A DNA stretch of 64,000 nt. Origin: Saliniradius amylolyticus. Lineage in GTDB: Bacteria > Pseudomonadota > Gammaproteobacteria > Enterobacterales > Alteromonadaceae. The first letter of the stretch is position 1. Each line of letters opens with the position of its first letter. The notes under the pieces are model-generated. The model did no database searches. It was not told the DNA's origin and saw only the letters and a program-made list of their open reading frames with translations. The stretch lies in the NCBI RefSeq assembly GCF_003143555.1, contig NZ_CP029347.1, positions 496,001 through 560,000 on the forward strand, written 5' to 3'. Position numbers and translations under genes: made by a program. Below are positions 17,574 to 27,938 of this stretch, piece by piece.

Positions 17574-18876
17574 GTCCCGAACCAGGACGCAAAAACGCCT
17601 GACGACAGTTGTCGATACACTGGATCACGCCGGAGTCGGGGTCTGTCGCGAGCACAAACCGGTGATCTTTGCCGAAGGCGGTTTGCCCGGTGAGCGTTGT
17701 CGCATTGGTATTACCGAACAAAAGCGTCAGTTTTGGCGCGGTCAGGTTCAGGAGGTTATCGAGGCCAGCGCCGAGCGACAAACGCCGTTTTGCCCCCACT
17801 TCGACCAGTGCGGCGGCTGCCAGACACAGCATGCAGACCCAGAAGTTATGCTAGCCCATAAACAGGCGGCGGTGGATGAATTGCTAAAACGGGTGGCGGG
17901 AGCAGCTGACCTGCCCTGGTATGCTCCGTTAGCGGGGAATCCGAAAGGCTACCGACGCAAGGCACGTATAGCGTTGGACGCGACCGGTAAGACACTGAAG
18001 GTGGGCTTTCGTGGTCAGCGCAGTCAGCAGGTGGTGGACATTCAACAATGTGAGGTTCTGACGCCGCCTCTGCAGGCGTTGTTGGTACCGCTCAGAGAAA
18101 CGCTGACAAAACTCAGAGGGCAGCGGGCATTAGGGCATATTAGTCTGTTCGACGGTAGTGATAAGCAAGGTGCAGTGCAGCTGGTGCTGCGGGTAACCCG
18201 GCCGTTGGCCAATCAAGACAAGCAAGCTCTGTGTGACTTAGCCAGACAGCAACACTGTCAGATCCTGCTCGATAGAGGTGATGACCAGATTGATCATCTG
18301 GCGGGCCCCGGGCAAGAGGCAGGTTACTGGGTAGAAGGTTGTCAGCTGAATCTCGGACCCAATGACTTTGTGCAGGTCAATGGCGAGGTAAATCTGGCCA
18401 TGGTGTCTCAGACGCTGGATTGGCTTATGCCCCAGACAGGTGAAACGATCTGGGATCTGTTCGCTGGTATGGGGAACTTTAGCCTGCCGCTGGCCAGGCG
18501 GGGAGCTGAAGTGGTGGGGGTGGAAGTCAGTGATGCCATGGTGCGGCGGGCTCGAGCGAACGCCGCTCTGAATAAGCTGGATAACCTGACATTTATAAAG
18601 CAGGATCTAACTGAACCCGAATCACTGTTCAAGTCGTTGAGCATGGCTGATAAGGTCGTGCTGGATCCCGCTAGGGCCGGGGCTCAGGCGGTGATGCCGC
18701 TGCTGGCCCAAAGCCGTCCCAAGGCGGTTGTGTATGTATCCTGTAACCCCGCAACGTTTGCCCGTGACCTGTCGGTGTTGCTTGAGGCGGGCTGGCAGGT
18801 TCATAAAATAGCCCTGATGGATATGTTTCCCTACACCTCCCATACTGAATTGATGGCGTTAGTGAAACCCGGTTAG
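17542..18876 (+). CDS. rlmD: 23S rRNA (uracil(1939)-C5)-methyltransferase RlmD
   Basis: SAM-dependent methylation of U1939 in 23S rRNA. The 444-residue protein has an N-terminal TRAM domain, an iron-sulfur cluster motif (CPHFDQCGGCQ plus a later Cys in QQCEVL), the SAM site DLFAGMGNFSLPLA and the catalytic Cys in VSCNPATFARD. It starts inside acpS (32-bp overlap) at ATG 17542, behind GGAGGGAGAAG, a fair ribosome-binding site. relA follows, as in many gammaproteobacteria. Confidence 0.95.
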   Translation: MVKVFRPPKSKSRTRTQKRLTTVVDTLDHAGVGVCREHKPVIFAEGGLPGERCRIGITEQKRQFWRGQVQEVIEASAERQTPFCPHFDQCGGCQTQHADPEVMLAHKQAAVDELLKRVAGAADLPWYAPLAGNPKGYRRKARIALDATGKTLKVGFRGQRSQQVVDIQQCEVLTPPLQALLVPLRETLTKLRGQRALGHISLFDGSDKQGAVQLVLRVTRPLANQDKQALCDLARQQHCQILLDRGDDQIDHLAGPGQEAGYWVEGCQLNLGPNDFVQVNGEVNLAMVSQTLDWLMPQTGETIWDLFAGMGNFSLPLARRGAEVVGVEVSDAMVRRARANAALNKLDNLTFIKQDLTEPESLFKSLSMADKVVLDPARAGAQAVMPLLAQSRPKAVVYVSCNPATFARDLSVLLEAGWQVHKIALMDMFPYTSHTELMALVKPG

Positions 18877-18889
18877 TTGGAACAAAGTT

Positions 18890-21040
18890 ATGGTCTCGAT
18901 TCGCAAGGTGCACAAACAAGAAGATGCCTCCTTTCAGGAGTGGCTGGCCTCGTTACCCATTTCGGCCAGGACCCGTCAGAGGCTGACCGAAATAGCCGGG
19001 GGACAGGTGGTGTCCGAGCAGGCGCGGGAGATGGTGGAAATCCTGCTGGATCTGCATATGGACACTGAGACACTGCAAGCCGCCATTGTTTTGCCACATT
19101 GCGAACAACAACAGCTTGATGACGAAACCATTGTCACCACCTATGGCAGCGGTATTCACCAGTTGATTCAGGGGGTTCGGCGGATGGCGGCCATCCGCAC
19201 ACTGAGACATCACAAGCAATCTGGTGATGAGGCTCAGATCGACAACCTAAGACGCATGCTATTGTCCATGGTGGAAGATGTGCGGGCGGTGGTGATCAAA
19301 CTGGCCGAGCGTATTTGTGCGCTCAGGGCGGTCAAACAGGCCGATGAAGAAACCCGGGTTTTGTTAGCCCGGGAGTGCGCCACCATCTATGCACCGCTGG
19401 CGAACCGGCTTGGCATCGGTCAGCTGAAGTGGGAGCTGGAAGATCTGTCGTTTCGTTATCTGCACCCGGACACCTACATGAAAATTGCCCGTTGGCTGGA
19501 TGGTAAGCGGGAAGACAGAGAAGCCTATATCGATCACTTTGTGGCCAATCTGCAAGAGCAGTTGGAGCAAGAGCATATCCGGGCTCAGGTGTATGGGCGG
19601 CCTAAGCACATTTACAGCATCTGGAAGAAGATGCAGAAAAAACACCTGAGCTTCGAGGAGTTGTTCGACATCCGGGCAGTACGCATTATCGCAGAGCGCC
19701 TGCAAGACTGTTATGGCGCCTTGGGGATTGTGCACGCCAACTGGAACCATATCCCGCAGGAATTCGACGACTATATCGCTACCCCCAAGCCAAATGGCTA
19801 TCAGTCCATTCATACGGTGGTGGTGGGCCCCGAGGGCAAATCGGTGGAAATTCAAATCCGTACCGAGCAAATGCACCAAGATGCTGAGCTTGGCGTGGCG
19901 GCACACTGGAAATATAAGGAAGGCAGTGCAGGCAGCACCTCCAGCTTCGACGATAAGATCAACTGGCTGCGTAAGATCCTGCAGTGGCAGGAGGAAATGG
20001 CCGAATCTGGCGAGCTGGTGGAAGAGCTGCGCAGTCAGGTGTTTGACGATCGGGTCTACGTGTTCACGCCTCAAGGGGATGTGATCGACCTGCCTCAGGG
20101 GGCCACGCCTCTGGACTTCGCCTACTACATTCACAGTAATGTGGGCCATCGCTGTATCGGCGCCAAGGTATTTGGCCGCATCGTGCCTTTCACTTATCAA
20201 TTGCAGACGGGCGATCAGGTCGAAATTCTGACCGGTAAACAACAAAACCCCAGCCGCGACTGGATGAATCCGGCGTTGGGTTATGTACACTCATCCCGGG
20301 CCAGGGCCAAGATTCATACCTTTTTTAAGAAACAGGACAAGAGCAAGAACCGTCAAGCGGGCAAAGAGTCGCTGGAACGAGAATTACAGCGGGTGAATGT
20401 GCCGGTTAAAGACGCCGATCAGGCCTGTGAACGCTTTAATGTGCAAACGGTGGATGATCTCTATGCCGCCGTTGGTGCCGGTGATATTCGCCTCAATCAG
20501 GTGGTCAATTACCTGCTGCAGCAACACCAGGGTGAACCGGAGCCTGAACTGCCTATCAAGACACGACGCTTTCGGCCGGGCAAGGCCGGTGACAGCGTGG
20601 TGGTGGAAGGTGTTGGGAACTTACTGACCCAGTTGGCCAACTGTTGTCAGCCGCTGCCCGGTGACCCTATTCAGGGCTACATTACTCAGGGGCGCGGTGT
20701 GAGTGTGCATCGGGAGGATTGTGAGCAGTTGTCTCACTTACTGGATGAACACCCAGAGCGTGCCATTGATGTGCACTGGTCTGGAGACAGTGGTAGTGCC
20801 TTTAAGGTGGATGTGGCCATTCGCTGTCTTGACAGAGACGGCATGCTCAGAGACATCACCACCGTGCTGGCCAATGATAAAATTGGGTTATTGAGCGTGA
20901 ATAGCCAGATGAATACCAAGGACCAGTTGGCTTTGGTGCTGTTAACTATTGAGGTGCCGGATCTCAGCGCCCTGTCGCGGACCCTGCATCGATTACAACA
21001 GATCCACGGCGTTGTGGATGTCACTCGAAAGGATCACTGA
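18890..21040 (+). CDS. relA: GTP pyrophosphokinase RelA
   Basis: Ribosome-associated (p)ppGpp synthetase that responds to uncharged tRNA. Of 716 residues, the N-terminal hydrolase domain is degenerate: the place of the HD dyad reads LPHCEQQ, as in RelA but not SpoT. The synthetase part carries GRPKHIYSIWKKM and FEELFDIRAVR, then TGS (VYVFTPQGDVIDLPQGATPLDFAY), the CC/ZFD motif (NCCQPLPGD) and a C-terminal ACT domain. It overlaps mazG by one base (TGATG), so the two are coupled. Confidence 0.96.
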   Translation: MVSIRKVHKQEDASFQEWLASLPISARTRQRLTEIAGGQVVSEQAREMVEILLDLHMDTETLQAAIVLPHCEQQQLDDETIVTTYGSGIHQLIQGVRRMAAIRTLRHHKQSGDEAQIDNLRRMLLSMVEDVRAVVIKLAERICALRAVKQADEETRVLLARECATIYAPLANRLGIGQLKWELEDLSFRYLHPDTYMKIARWLDGKREDREAYIDHFVANLQEQLEQEHIRAQVYGRPKHIYSIWKKMQKKHLSFEELFDIRAVRIIAERLQDCYGALGIVHANWNHIPQEFDDYIATPKPNGYQSIHTVVVGPEGKSVEIQIRTEQMHQDAELGVAAHWKYKEGSAGSTSSFDDKINWLRKILQWQEEMAESGELVEELRSQVFDDRVYVFTPQGDVIDLPQGATPLDFAYYIHSNVGHRCIGAKVFGRIVPFTYQLQTGDQVEILTGKQQNPSRDWMNPALGYVHSSRARAKIHTFFKKQDKSKNRQAGKESLERELQRVNVPVKDADQACERFNVQTVDDLYAAVGAGDIRLNQVVNYLLQQHQGEPEPELPIKTRRFRPGKAGDSVVVEGVGNLLTQLANCCQPLPGDPIQGYITQGRGVSVHREDCEQLSHLLDEHPERAIDVHWSGDSGSAFKVDVAIRCLDRDGMLRDITTVLANDKIGLLSVNSQMNTKDQLALVLLTIEVPDLSALSRTLHRLQQIHGVVDVTRKDH

Positions 21041-21846
21041 TGTCATCAAGCTCCTATTCTCAACTTGACCGTCTGCTTTGGGTGATGGATTGTCTGCGTG
21101 ATCCAGACTCTGGTTGCCCCTGGGATCTGAAGCAGGACTTTGCCAGCATAGTGCCACACACCATAGAGGAAGCCTATGAGGTCGCCGATGCCATCGAGCG
21201 TCAGGACAAAGCCGATATTCAGGAAGAACTGGGTGATCTCTTGTTTCAGGTGGTATTTTACGCCCGCCTGGGTAAGGAAAAGCAATGGTTTGATTTTGAG
21301 GCCATCGCCGGTGCCATGGCCGAGAAGCTCATTCGTCGCCACCCTCATGTATTCGGTGAGCACTCCTTCAGCGAGCAGGAAGTTAAGCAAAACTGGGAGC
21401 TGGAGAAGGCTCGGGAGCGGCAGGCCAAGGCAAACGACGAGGCCGTCAGTGCCCTGGATAATATTCCTCTCGCGCTGCCGTCGTTGACCCGTGCTTATAA
21501 ATTACAGAAACGATGTGCTAATGTTGGTTTTGATTGGCCCGATACAACAGGAGTGCTGGACAAAATCCATGAGGAAATAGAGGAGGTTCAGCAAGAACTG
21601 GCGCGTTCAAAACGAAATGAAGAGGCGCTGGAAGAGGAATTGGGTGATTTACTGTTCGCCACCGTGAATCTGGTGCGTCACTTGAAAAAAGACCCGGAAA
21701 CCGCATTGCGAAGAGCGAACGCTAAGTTTGAACGCCGGTTTCGGCAAGTGGAACAACATGCCGACGAAAAGGCTGATGGGGTCACAGGCCTGTCACTGAC
21801 AGAGCTCGAACACTTATGGCAGAGCGTCAAGGCTGCAGAAAAATAG
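21040..21846 (+). CDS. mazG: Nucleoside triphosphate pyrophosphohydrolase MazG
   Basis: Hydrolyses NTPs and dNTPs to monophosphates and PPi and tempers ppGpp levels. The protein (268 residues) has two MazG domains, each with an EExxD-type metal site: EELGDLLFQVVFYARL in the first and EELGDLLFATVNLVRH in the second. CPWDLKQDFASI near the N-terminus is the family signature. It follows relA directly, the classic pairing. Confidence 0.96.
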   Translation: MSSSSYSQLDRLLWVMDCLRDPDSGCPWDLKQDFASIVPHTIEEAYEVADAIERQDKADIQEELGDLLFQVVFYARLGKEKQWFDFEAIAGAMAEKLIRRHPHVFGEHSFSEQEVKQNWELEKARERQAKANDEAVSALDNIPLALPSLTRAYKLQKRCANVGFDWPDTTGVLDKIHEEIEEVQQELARSKRNEEALEEELGDLLFATVNLVRHLKKDPETALRRANAKFERRFRQVEQHADEKADGVTGLSLTELEHLWQSVKAAEK

Positions 21847-21883
21847 CTCGTATATTGCAATAGTAATGACAATAGGCTGGTAA

Positions 21884-23329
21884 ATGGCAAAGGCGAAGAT
21901 CGGTGAGAGTAATTACATTAAAGACCTGCGGGTGCTGGTGGCTAAGATCCACAATAAGTCCTCGATGCGGGATTCTTTCTACGAGCAGGCTACCGATTAT
22001 TTCAACGAGCAGCCTTTGGCATTGGAGCGCCTGGAAGACCTGAAGAACAAACAGAAGCAGGCCGAAGCGAATCCGAAAGATGAAAAGACCCTGAAGCGGG
22101 CTAAGAAAGCCGTTAAAGACTTTGAGAAGCAGCTTAAAGACGAGCAGGTCACGCGCCACAAGAAAATGGTGGCTTTTGCCGAGCAGATTATCGATATGGT
22201 GGAGCACAACGAAGACGAAGAACGTGTTCGTGCCTCCGCTCGCTTGTTAGGGTCGGTCATGCTGATGGGCTCCGATGAGGTACGACATCGGGCCGACCAA
22301 TGGCATCATCATAGCCAGCATATCTACAAGGCGGTACTGGCCCTGCTGTTACTTGAACAACTGGTGAGGGATGAGCTGTTAACCAATCCCTATTTACTTC
22401 GTCATGAACAGGCCAGGGTCCGCAACCCTAAAAATAAAGACGAAGCGCGTGAATGTCCTTATCGCCGGTACGTTAAGGTGCCCTTAGTGATGGCGGCCCT
22501 GTTGCAGGATATCGGTTATTACCACCCGGATGCACTGGCTTTGGTGGACAACAAGCCGGAAGACAGCAGAAAGCAGCGTAGCCTGGATAGTGAACAAAAA
22601 CAGGCACTGCGCAAGATTAACTTTGAGCAAAGCCTGCGGTTTTGTCGTGACGCAGTGGGCATGGATATGTATGTGGGCAACTCTAAGGAGGAGCGGGACC
22701 AGTTTGAGCAAAACGAAAAAGAGAAGCACAAATTCTTACTGACTCTGTTGACGGCCGCGGCGGACCCGAAGCAATCCATCGGCAATCTGCTGAAGATTCC
22801 TCAGTCCTATGCCTCCATGGTGCTCAATACCCGATATGCCTATACATCAATGCCCAATGTCATCGACGTTCTCACTCAGTTAGGTGAACGGCGAACTTTG
22901 AATGAGCGAGCGGTGCAAAGCTTTATTGGTATAGTCGGGCGTTTCCCGGTGGGATTTGGGGTTACCTATATTCCCAAGGACAGTGAAGGTAAGGATCAGG
23001 AGAAATATGAGTACGCCATAGTGACCGGTCTTTACCCTGAGCCGCTGGACGAGCCGGTGTGCCGCATGGCCACCAAGAACCTGACCTTTTATCAGTTTGG
23101 GACTGATGTGAGAGTGAGTCAGGAAAATAACCTGTTTTTCCCGGAAGCACGGGCTAAGCTGGAACAAATCAGTCGGGACCGGTTGATCGCTATCCTGCGG
23201 AAGTTGGTGTCCAACTTTGAGGAGCGTAAAGAGCTCGATCTGATCCCTAAATGCTGGCATCCCCACACCTTTTTCTCTTATGCCCAACATCAGAACCTAT
23301 GGAATAAAAAGCAGCTTAGCCAGAATTAG
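21884..23329 (+). CDS. Degenerate HD-GYP-like protein, function unknown
   Basis: A 481-residue cytosolic protein. Residues 60-110 are highly charged and helical, probably a coiled coil. The middle shows the skeleton of an HD-GYP domain: a His-rich helix HHHSQHIYKAVLALLLLEQL from 141, then LLQDIGYYHP with Q208-D209-I210-G211 where an active enzyme has HDIG, and a late section AVQSFIGIVGRFPVGFGVTYIPKD typical of the HD-GYP extension. The metal-binding HD dyad and GYP motif are missing, so hydrolysis of c-di-GMP is unlikely; a sensing or scaffold role may remain. It lies between mazG and a YiiX-like gene, close to rpoS. The family link is my reading of the pattern. Confidence 0.6.
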   Translation: MAKAKIGESNYIKDLRVLVAKIHNKSSMRDSFYEQATDYFNEQPLALERLEDLKNKQKQAEANPKDEKTLKRAKKAVKDFEKQLKDEQVTRHKKMVAFAEQIIDMVEHNEDEERVRASARLLGSVMLMGSDEVRHRADQWHHHSQHIYKAVLALLLLEQLVRDELLTNPYLLRHEQARVRNPKNKDEARECPYRRYVKVPLVMAALLQDIGYYHPDALALVDNKPEDSRKQRSLDSEQKQALRKINFEQSLRFCRDAVGMDMYVGNSKEERDQFEQNEKEKHKFLLTLLTAAADPKQSIGNLLKIPQSYASMVLNTRYAYTSMPNVIDVLTQLGERRTLNERAVQSFIGIVGRFPVGFGVTYIPKDSEGKDQEKYEYAIVTGLYPEPLDEPVCRMATKNLTFYQFGTDVRVSQENNLFFPEARAKLEQISRDRLIAILRKLVSNFEERKELDLIPKCWHPHTFFSYAQHQNLWNKKQLSQN

Positions 23330-23378
23330 GCTAGATTAGAGCAAGGGAATAAACAATCTGACAACTAAGGAGAGCAGG

Positions 23379-24014
23379 ATGTCGGTGCCCGTAAAACCTT
23401 TTCCCCATCAACCTGAGGTGGATTACCTCACTGAGTGTCGGCCTCAGTTACGTACTGGTGATATTCTGATGTGCTCCGGCAGTGGTCTGTTTTCCTCCAT
23501 GATTCAACGGGGCTCGGACAGTGTCTGGAGCCATGTTGGCTTGATTGTCAAGTTGGAGGAATATAATCGTGTCATGCTGCTGGAGAGTGTGGAGCCTGCC
23601 GGAGTCAGGGCGGTTCGTCTATCCAAATACTTAGACAACTATGATAACCGGGGCAACCCTTACCCCGGAGGCCTGATCGTGGCCCGTCATCGGCAATTTG
23701 AGCATTTGGTGGATGAGACTGGTCGCCAGCAGCTGGTGCAATTTGCCTTGGATCAGTTTGGTTATCCTTATGATAAAGATCAGATTGCTCGTATTTCGGC
23801 GCGCATACTGGCCCGGGCAATCAATTTCAGTGACGAAGAATATGACCGCATCAAACCGGATAAAGAGTATCTCTGTTCGGAGTATGTGGATCGCTGCTGG
23901 CGCTCGGTGGGCGTCGAAGTGCCTTTGCACGCCGGGGGATTTATTCTGCCATCGGATTTTGCCCGCGATGACAATATTGAACTATTGGCGGTATTACAGG
24001 CAAAACATGAGTAA
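23379..24014 (+). CDS. YiiX/YebB-like permuted NlpC/P60 cysteine hydrolase
   Basis: A 211-residue protein without a signal peptide. The arrangement His before Cys (H52 in WSHVGLIV, C166 in YLCSEYVD) is that of circularly permuted papain-fold hydrolases of the NlpC/P60 superfamily, which cleave amide bonds of peptidoglycan peptides, lipids or other substrates. A Glu in LLESVEP after the His strand is typical. AAGGAG lies upstream of the ATG. Its substrate is unknown. It is the last rightward gene before the hairpin facing rpoS. Confidence 0.75.
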   Translation: MSVPVKPFPHQPEVDYLTECRPQLRTGDILMCSGSGLFSSMIQRGSDSVWSHVGLIVKLEEYNRVMLLESVEPAGVRAVRLSKYLDNYDNRGNPYPGGLIVARHRQFEHLVDETGRQQLVQFALDQFGYPYDKDQIARISARILARAINFSDEEYDRIKPDKEYLCSEYVDRCWRSVGVEVPLHAGGFILPSDFARDDNIELLAVLQAKHE

Positions 24015-24061
24015 AGGCAACGGCCGTATCAGAGATTGAACGGCCACCGGCCTCTAAACGA

Positions 24062-24087
24062 ACAACGCCCCGATATCGGGGCGTTGT
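24062..24087. terminator. Hairpin between the YiiX-like gene and rpoS
   Basis: Arms 24062-24073 and 24076-24087 are perfectly complementary (ACAACGCCCCGA and its complement) with a 2-base centre. T-runs are poor on both strands, but the symmetric GC-rich stem between convergent genes fits a bidirectional terminator. Confidence 0.7.
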
Positions 24088-24096
24088 GTTTAAGAT

Positions 24097-25071
24097 TTAA
24101 AGCTGCTCGGTATTAAACAGCGATTCCAGATTGAGTCCCTGATGAGCCAGCATGTCCCGAAGGCGGCGCAAGGCTTCAACCTGGATTTGACGCACCCGCT
24201 CACGGGTCAGGCCAATTTCAGAGCCCACATCTTCCAGGGTCGAGGGTTCGTAGCCGAGAAGACCAAACCGCCTTGCCAGGACCTCACGTTGTTTGGGGTT
24301 CAGCTCGAACAGCCAATCCACAATGCTACTTTTGATGTCTTTATTCTGCAGTTCAGACTCGGGCCCCTGGCCTTTCTCATCGGCGATAATGTCTAGCAAT
24401 GCCTTATCATTGTCGCTGCCGATGGGGGTGTCTACCGAGCCAATACGCTCATTTAAGCGCAGCATTTTCACCACATCTTCCACGGGGCGCTCTAACGCCA
24501 GGGCGATTTCCTCGGCCGTGGGTTCGTGGTCTAGCTTTTGGGCCAGTTCACGAGCCGCACGCAGATAGACATTGAGCTCTTTCACCACGTGAATGGGCAA
24601 ACGAATGGTGCGGGTTTGGTTCATTATCGCCCGCTCGATGGTCTGTCGGATCCACCAGGTGGCATAGGTGGAAAAGCGAAAACCACGCTCGGGATCGAAT
24701 TTCTCGACGGCTCGAATCAGTCCCAGGTTACCCTCTTCCACGAGATCTAAAAGTGGCAGGCCACGGTTGTTATAACGTCGGGCGATCTTCACCACCAAGC
24801 GCAAATTACTGACGATCATACGTTGTCGGGCTGCATCGTCACCTTTTAAGGCGCGACGAGCAAAATGCACTTCTTCTTCTGCGGTGAGTAGAGGGGAAAA
24901 TCCGATTTCACCCAGATAGAGTTGGGTGGCATCCAGGTTGCGGTGGATATCATCCTGACTGGCGACGATCTCTTCCATAGGGTCGTTGTCATCAGATTTG
25001 GACGTTTCCACCACATCGTCCGGTTTATCATTGGCTTTTTCAGCGACGAGGGTGTTCTTCTTGTGACCCAT
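24097..25071 (-). CDS. rpoS: RNA polymerase sigma factor RpoS
   Basis: Stationary-phase and general stress sigma factor. The 324 residues contain region 1.2 ([21 protein letters not shown]), 2.1-2.4 ([42 protein letters not shown]), region 3 and the region 4 helix-turn-helix ([20 protein letters not shown]). The acidic N-terminus and the gene order nlpD-rpoS separate it from RpoD and RpoH. The main rpoS promoter in enterobacteria lies inside nlpD; I could not place it here. Confidence 0.97.
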   Translation of the reverse strand: MGHKKNTLVAEKANDKPDDVVETSKSDDNDPMEEIVASQDDIHRNLDATQLYLGEIGFSPLLTAEEEVHFARRALKGDDAARQRMIVSNLRLVVKIARRYNNRGLPLLDLVEEGNLGLIRAVEKFDPERGFRFSTYATWWIRQTIERAIMNQTRTIRLPIHVVKELNVYLRAARELAQKLDHEPTAEEIALALERPVEDVVKMLRLNERIGSVDTPIGSDNDKALLDIIADEKGQGPESELQNKDIKSSIVDWLFELNPKQREVLARRFGLLGYEPSTLEDVGSEIGLTRERVRQIQVEALRRLRDMLAHQGLNLESLFNTEQL

Positions 25072-25139
25072 TACGGCAATCTCCGTGTTGTTCTGGTTAA
25101 TGGTACATAACGCCTCTTTGTTTTTATTGTTTATTGTTA

Positions 25140-25955
25140 TTATCGCTGCGGAAGATATCGCATCGGGTTTACAGACTTGCCTTTATGGCGCACCTCAAAA
25201 TGTAATTTAACCCGTGACGTACCACTGTCTCCCATTTCGGCAATGTGCTGTCCGGCCTCGACCCATTGTTGCTCTTTCACCAGTATTTTCCGGTTATGAG
25301 CGTAGGCCGTTAAGTAGGCATCGGTATGCTTGATAATGACCAAGTTACCGAATCCCCTTAGGGCGTCGCCGGTGTATACCACCTTGCCTTTGGCGGCAGC
25401 CCTAACCGGACTGCCTATGGTATTGGCAATATCAATACCCTTATTACCATCATCTTGTAGTGAGAATGTGGCGATGACCTTACCGTTAGCCGGCCAGGCC
25501 CAGCCGTTCACTACCTCAGGGAAAGCTTGTTGTTTACTTTCCTGTGATGATTTATTAACCGCTTTTTTACCACCATACGCCTGCTTTTTGGTTCGATCAA
25601 CTGATTGATTTGGTTTTAATTTTCTGGTCTGACCAGTATCTGAAGTATTGGTGTCTGTCGTTTTTGGGGAAGGCTTAAGACGCAGCTTTTGTCCCGGATA
25701 AATGCGGTAGGGAGGCCGAATATTGTTAAGCCTGGCAAGGTCCCGGTAATCGTTTCCGGAATACCAGGCGATGGAAAACAGGGTATCCCCTTGTTGTACT
25801 TTGTAGGTGGATTTTTCCGGTAAATCTCGAAAGCTGCCTGCCTGGCTGACCTCGATCACCGGTGCGGGGGTTGGACGGCCAGAGCACCCTGTCAGCAGAG
25901 CGAAGAGAGTCATCATGATAAAAGTTCGTTGTCGTCCCTGGAACCTGAATCTCAC
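25140..25955 (-). CDS. nlpD: Murein hydrolase activator NlpD
   Basis: Outer-membrane lipoprotein that activates the amidase AmiC during septation. Signal sequence with lipobox LTGC (Cys 24), a LysM domain at about 50-95, a basic linker rich in Thr/Lys and a C-terminal LytM (M23) domain. The LytM zinc residues are degenerate: NKGIDI for HxGxDI and KLHFEV for HxHFEV, as expected of an activator rather than an enzyme. Length is 271 residues. It stops 68 bp ahead of rpoS. Confidence 0.94.
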   Translation of the reverse strand: MRFRFQGRQRTFIMMTLFALLTGCSGRPTPAPVIEVSQAGSFRDLPEKSTYKVQQGDTLFSIAWYSGNDYRDLARLNNIRPPYRIYPGQKLRLKPSPKTTDTNTSDTGQTRKLKPNQSVDRTKKQAYGGKKAVNKSSQESKQQAFPEVVNGWAWPANGKVIATFSLQDDGNKGIDIANTIGSPVRAAAKGKVVYTGDALRGFGNLVIIKHTDAYLTAYAHNRKILVKEQQWVEAGQHIAEMGDSGTSRVKLHFEVRHKGKSVNPMRYLPQR

Positions 25956-25958
25956 GGC

Positions 25959-26537
25959 CTACCTCAACAGCAAGTAGGCTAGGCTGGCTAATATGACGGT
26001 GCTCCAGCCAATGGCATCCACGTAGTCTCTGAGCTTAGTGGCCATGGCAGCGCCCCCCCAGCGCATCAAAGCGGCGACCAGGTAAAACCGCATCCCCCGA
26101 CCTATGGCCGAAGCCAGCAGGAAAGGGAGAAATGCCATCTGCAACATACCGGCGCTGATGGTAAAGACCTTATAGGGAATTGGTGAGAATCCCGCCAGGA
26201 ACACCACCCAGATGCCATAGCTTTCAAACCAGTTGACGGCTTGATCCAGCTTATCCTGATACCCCCATTCGATGATTAAAGGCTGTAGGAGGCTGTCATA
26301 GGCAAACCACCCCAGTACAAATCCCAGTATGCCTCCCAGCACAGAAGTCAGTGTGGTTAATAAGGCATAAAACCAAGCTTTCTGAGGTTTGGCGAGGGTC
26401 ATGGGCATTAACATGACATCGGGGGGTATAGGGAAAAATACCGATTCGGCGAAGCTCATGCTACCCAAATAATAGGGGGCATGTCGGTGGGCCGCCCACT
26501 TCAGGCTCTGGTCATAGCAAAACTGGAATATCCTCAC
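25959..26537 (-). CDS. yqaA: YqaA-family inner-membrane protein (DedA/VTT-like)
   Basis: A 192-residue polytopic protein with the VTT/SNARE-associated pattern: [13 protein letters not shown] near the N-terminus and [15 protein letters not shown] in the middle, the latter matching the paired-Pro re-entrant motif of DedA-like proteins, some of which are lipid scramblases or transporters. It overlaps pcm by 4 bp and is followed by nlpD after 3 bp, so it belongs to the surE-pcm-nlpD operon. Confidence 0.88.
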   Translation of the reverse strand: MRIFQFCYDQSLKWAAHRHAPYYLGSMSFAESVFFPIPPDVMLMPMTLAKPQKAWFYALLTTLTSVLGGILGFVLGWFAYDSLLQPLIIEWGYQDKLDQAVNWFESYGIWVVFLAGFSPIPYKVFTISAGMLQMAFLPFLLASAIGRGMRFYLVAALMRWGGAAMATKLRDYVDAIGWSTVILASLAYLLLR

Positions 26538-27184
26538 AGAATATCTCCGGGGACCAGTGGCACAAAGCGCACTGCTTCCACTACTTGCTGTTCGAATTGG
26601 TCGCCGTTGCGGCTGATAACATACAGGTGCTGTTGCTGCTCGCCCACGGGGATCACCAGGCGTCCACCATCGGTCAGTTGGTGCAATAGTTGTTCGGGCA
26701 TATGACTGGCAGCCGCGGTGACCAGAATACCGTCAAACGGCCCTTTACTGCGCCAGCCCTGCCAACCGTCACCGTGTTTCATGGCAATATTATGCAGATC
26801 CATGCTGTGCAGGCGTTGCTTGGCTTGATACTGCAACGCCTTAATGCGTTCTACCGAATACACCTGGTCTACCAACTGCGCCAGCACCGCGCTTTGATAA
26901 CCGCAACCCGTGCCGATCTCGAGCACTTTGCCACAGTGATGGCCGCCATTGAGCAATAACTCGGTCATACGTGCGACAATATAGGGTTGGGAAATAGTCT
27001 GTCCCTGCCCAATGGGTAAGGCGGTATTTTCATAGGCCTTGTGTTTAAGGGTGTCGGGCAGAAACCGGTCTCTGGGTACGCAGGCAATGGCGCGAAGCAC
27101 ATTCTGGTTATGAATGCCTTCCTGATACAGGGTTCTTGCCAGGCCTTCGCCCTGGCGAGTGGGATTAAGGTGGTCTTGAATCAT
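26534..27184 (-). CDS. pcm: Protein-L-isoaspartate O-methyltransferase
   Basis: Repairs isoaspartyl residues in aged proteins with SAM. The 216 residues carry the SAM motif [16 protein letters not shown], the substrate element [15 protein letters not shown] and the C-terminal GGRLVIPVG motif. It sits in the usual surE-pcm-(yqaA)-nlpD-rpoS row, with 7 bp to surE upstream. Confidence 0.96.
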   Translation of the reverse strand: MIQDHLNPTRQGEGLARTLYQEGIHNQNVLRAIACVPRDRFLPDTLKHKAYENTALPIGQGQTISQPYIVARMTELLLNGGHHCGKVLEIGTGCGYQSAVLAQLVDQVYSVERIKALQYQAKQRLHSMDLHNIAMKHGDGWQGWRSKGPFDGILVTAAASHMPEQLLHQLTDGGRLVIPVGEQQQHLYVISRNGDQFEQQVVEAVRFVPLVPGDIL

Positions 27185-27191
27185 AAGAACG

Positions 27192-27938
27192 TCAGAGTTT
27201 TTCTATCCATTGTTGCATGGCGTCCAGGCTTTGATAGGCGGTCATATCCACACTTAATGGGGTGACCGAACAATAACCGTTGGCGATGGCATGAAAATCG
27301 GTGCCTTCACCGGCGTCCTGTTCTTGCCCGACCTTGCCATACCAAAAAATTTCCCGGCCAAAGGGGTCTTCGCTGCGCACCATGGCTTCTGCTCTATGGC
27401 GGCGACCTTGTCGGGTGACCTGAATGCCTTTGAGTTGTTCATAGGGCACGTCGGGCACATTAATATTCAGAATCTGGTCCGCGGGTAAAGGGTGCTGGCT
27501 CAGGTGGCTGACGATGTCGCGGACGATCCGGGCGGCGGTGTCAAAGTGCTTCCCGGGGTGGCCGCACAAGGACACAGCCACAGCCGGTAGACCCATAAAG
27601 CGACCTTCCGTGGCAGCAGCTACCGTACCCGAGTAAATCACATCATCGCCCAGGTTGGCACCGTGGTTGATGCCGGACACCACCAGTTCAGGGTCGTCCT
27701 GCATAAAGGCGTTGATGCCCAGGTGGACGCAATCCGATGGCGTGCCGTTGACTGCATAGAAGCCGTTTTTCATCTGCTGGATGCGCAGCGGTTGATGTAA
27801 AGACAGGGCATTACTGGCTCCACTGCAATTGCGATCCGGCGCAATCACGCAAATATCGTGGTCCTCGCTGAGGCCCTGATACAAAGAGGCCAGACCTTCG
27901 GCGTGAACGCCATCGTCGTTGCTTAAAAGTAGTTTCAT
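27192..27938 (-). CDS. surE: 5-prime/3-prime-nucleotidase SurE
   Basis: Metal-dependent nucleotide phosphatase involved in stationary-phase survival. The N-terminus [13 protein letters not shown] holds the two metal-binding Asp residues; [15 protein letters not shown] and [23 protein letters not shown] are further family motifs. Length is 248 residues. It overlaps truD by 4 bp. Confidence 0.97.
   Translation of the reverse strand: MKLLLSNDDGVHAEGLASLYQGLSEDHDICVIAPDRNCSGASNALSLHQPLRIQQMKNGFYAVNGTPSDCVHLGINAFMQDDPELVVSGINHGANLGDDVIYSGTVAAATEGRFMGLPAVAVSLCGHPGKHFDTAARIVRDIVSHLSQHPLPADQILNINVPDVPYEQLKGIQVTRQGRRHRAEAMVRSEDPFGREIFWYGKVGQEQDAGEGTDFHAIANGYCSVTPLSVDMTAYQSLDAMQQWIEKL

Noticed and set aside
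19364-20290. 308-residue antisense ORF in relA
   Set aside because: It is a shadow of the relA reading frame; the sense product is a clear RelA and the antisense has no motif.
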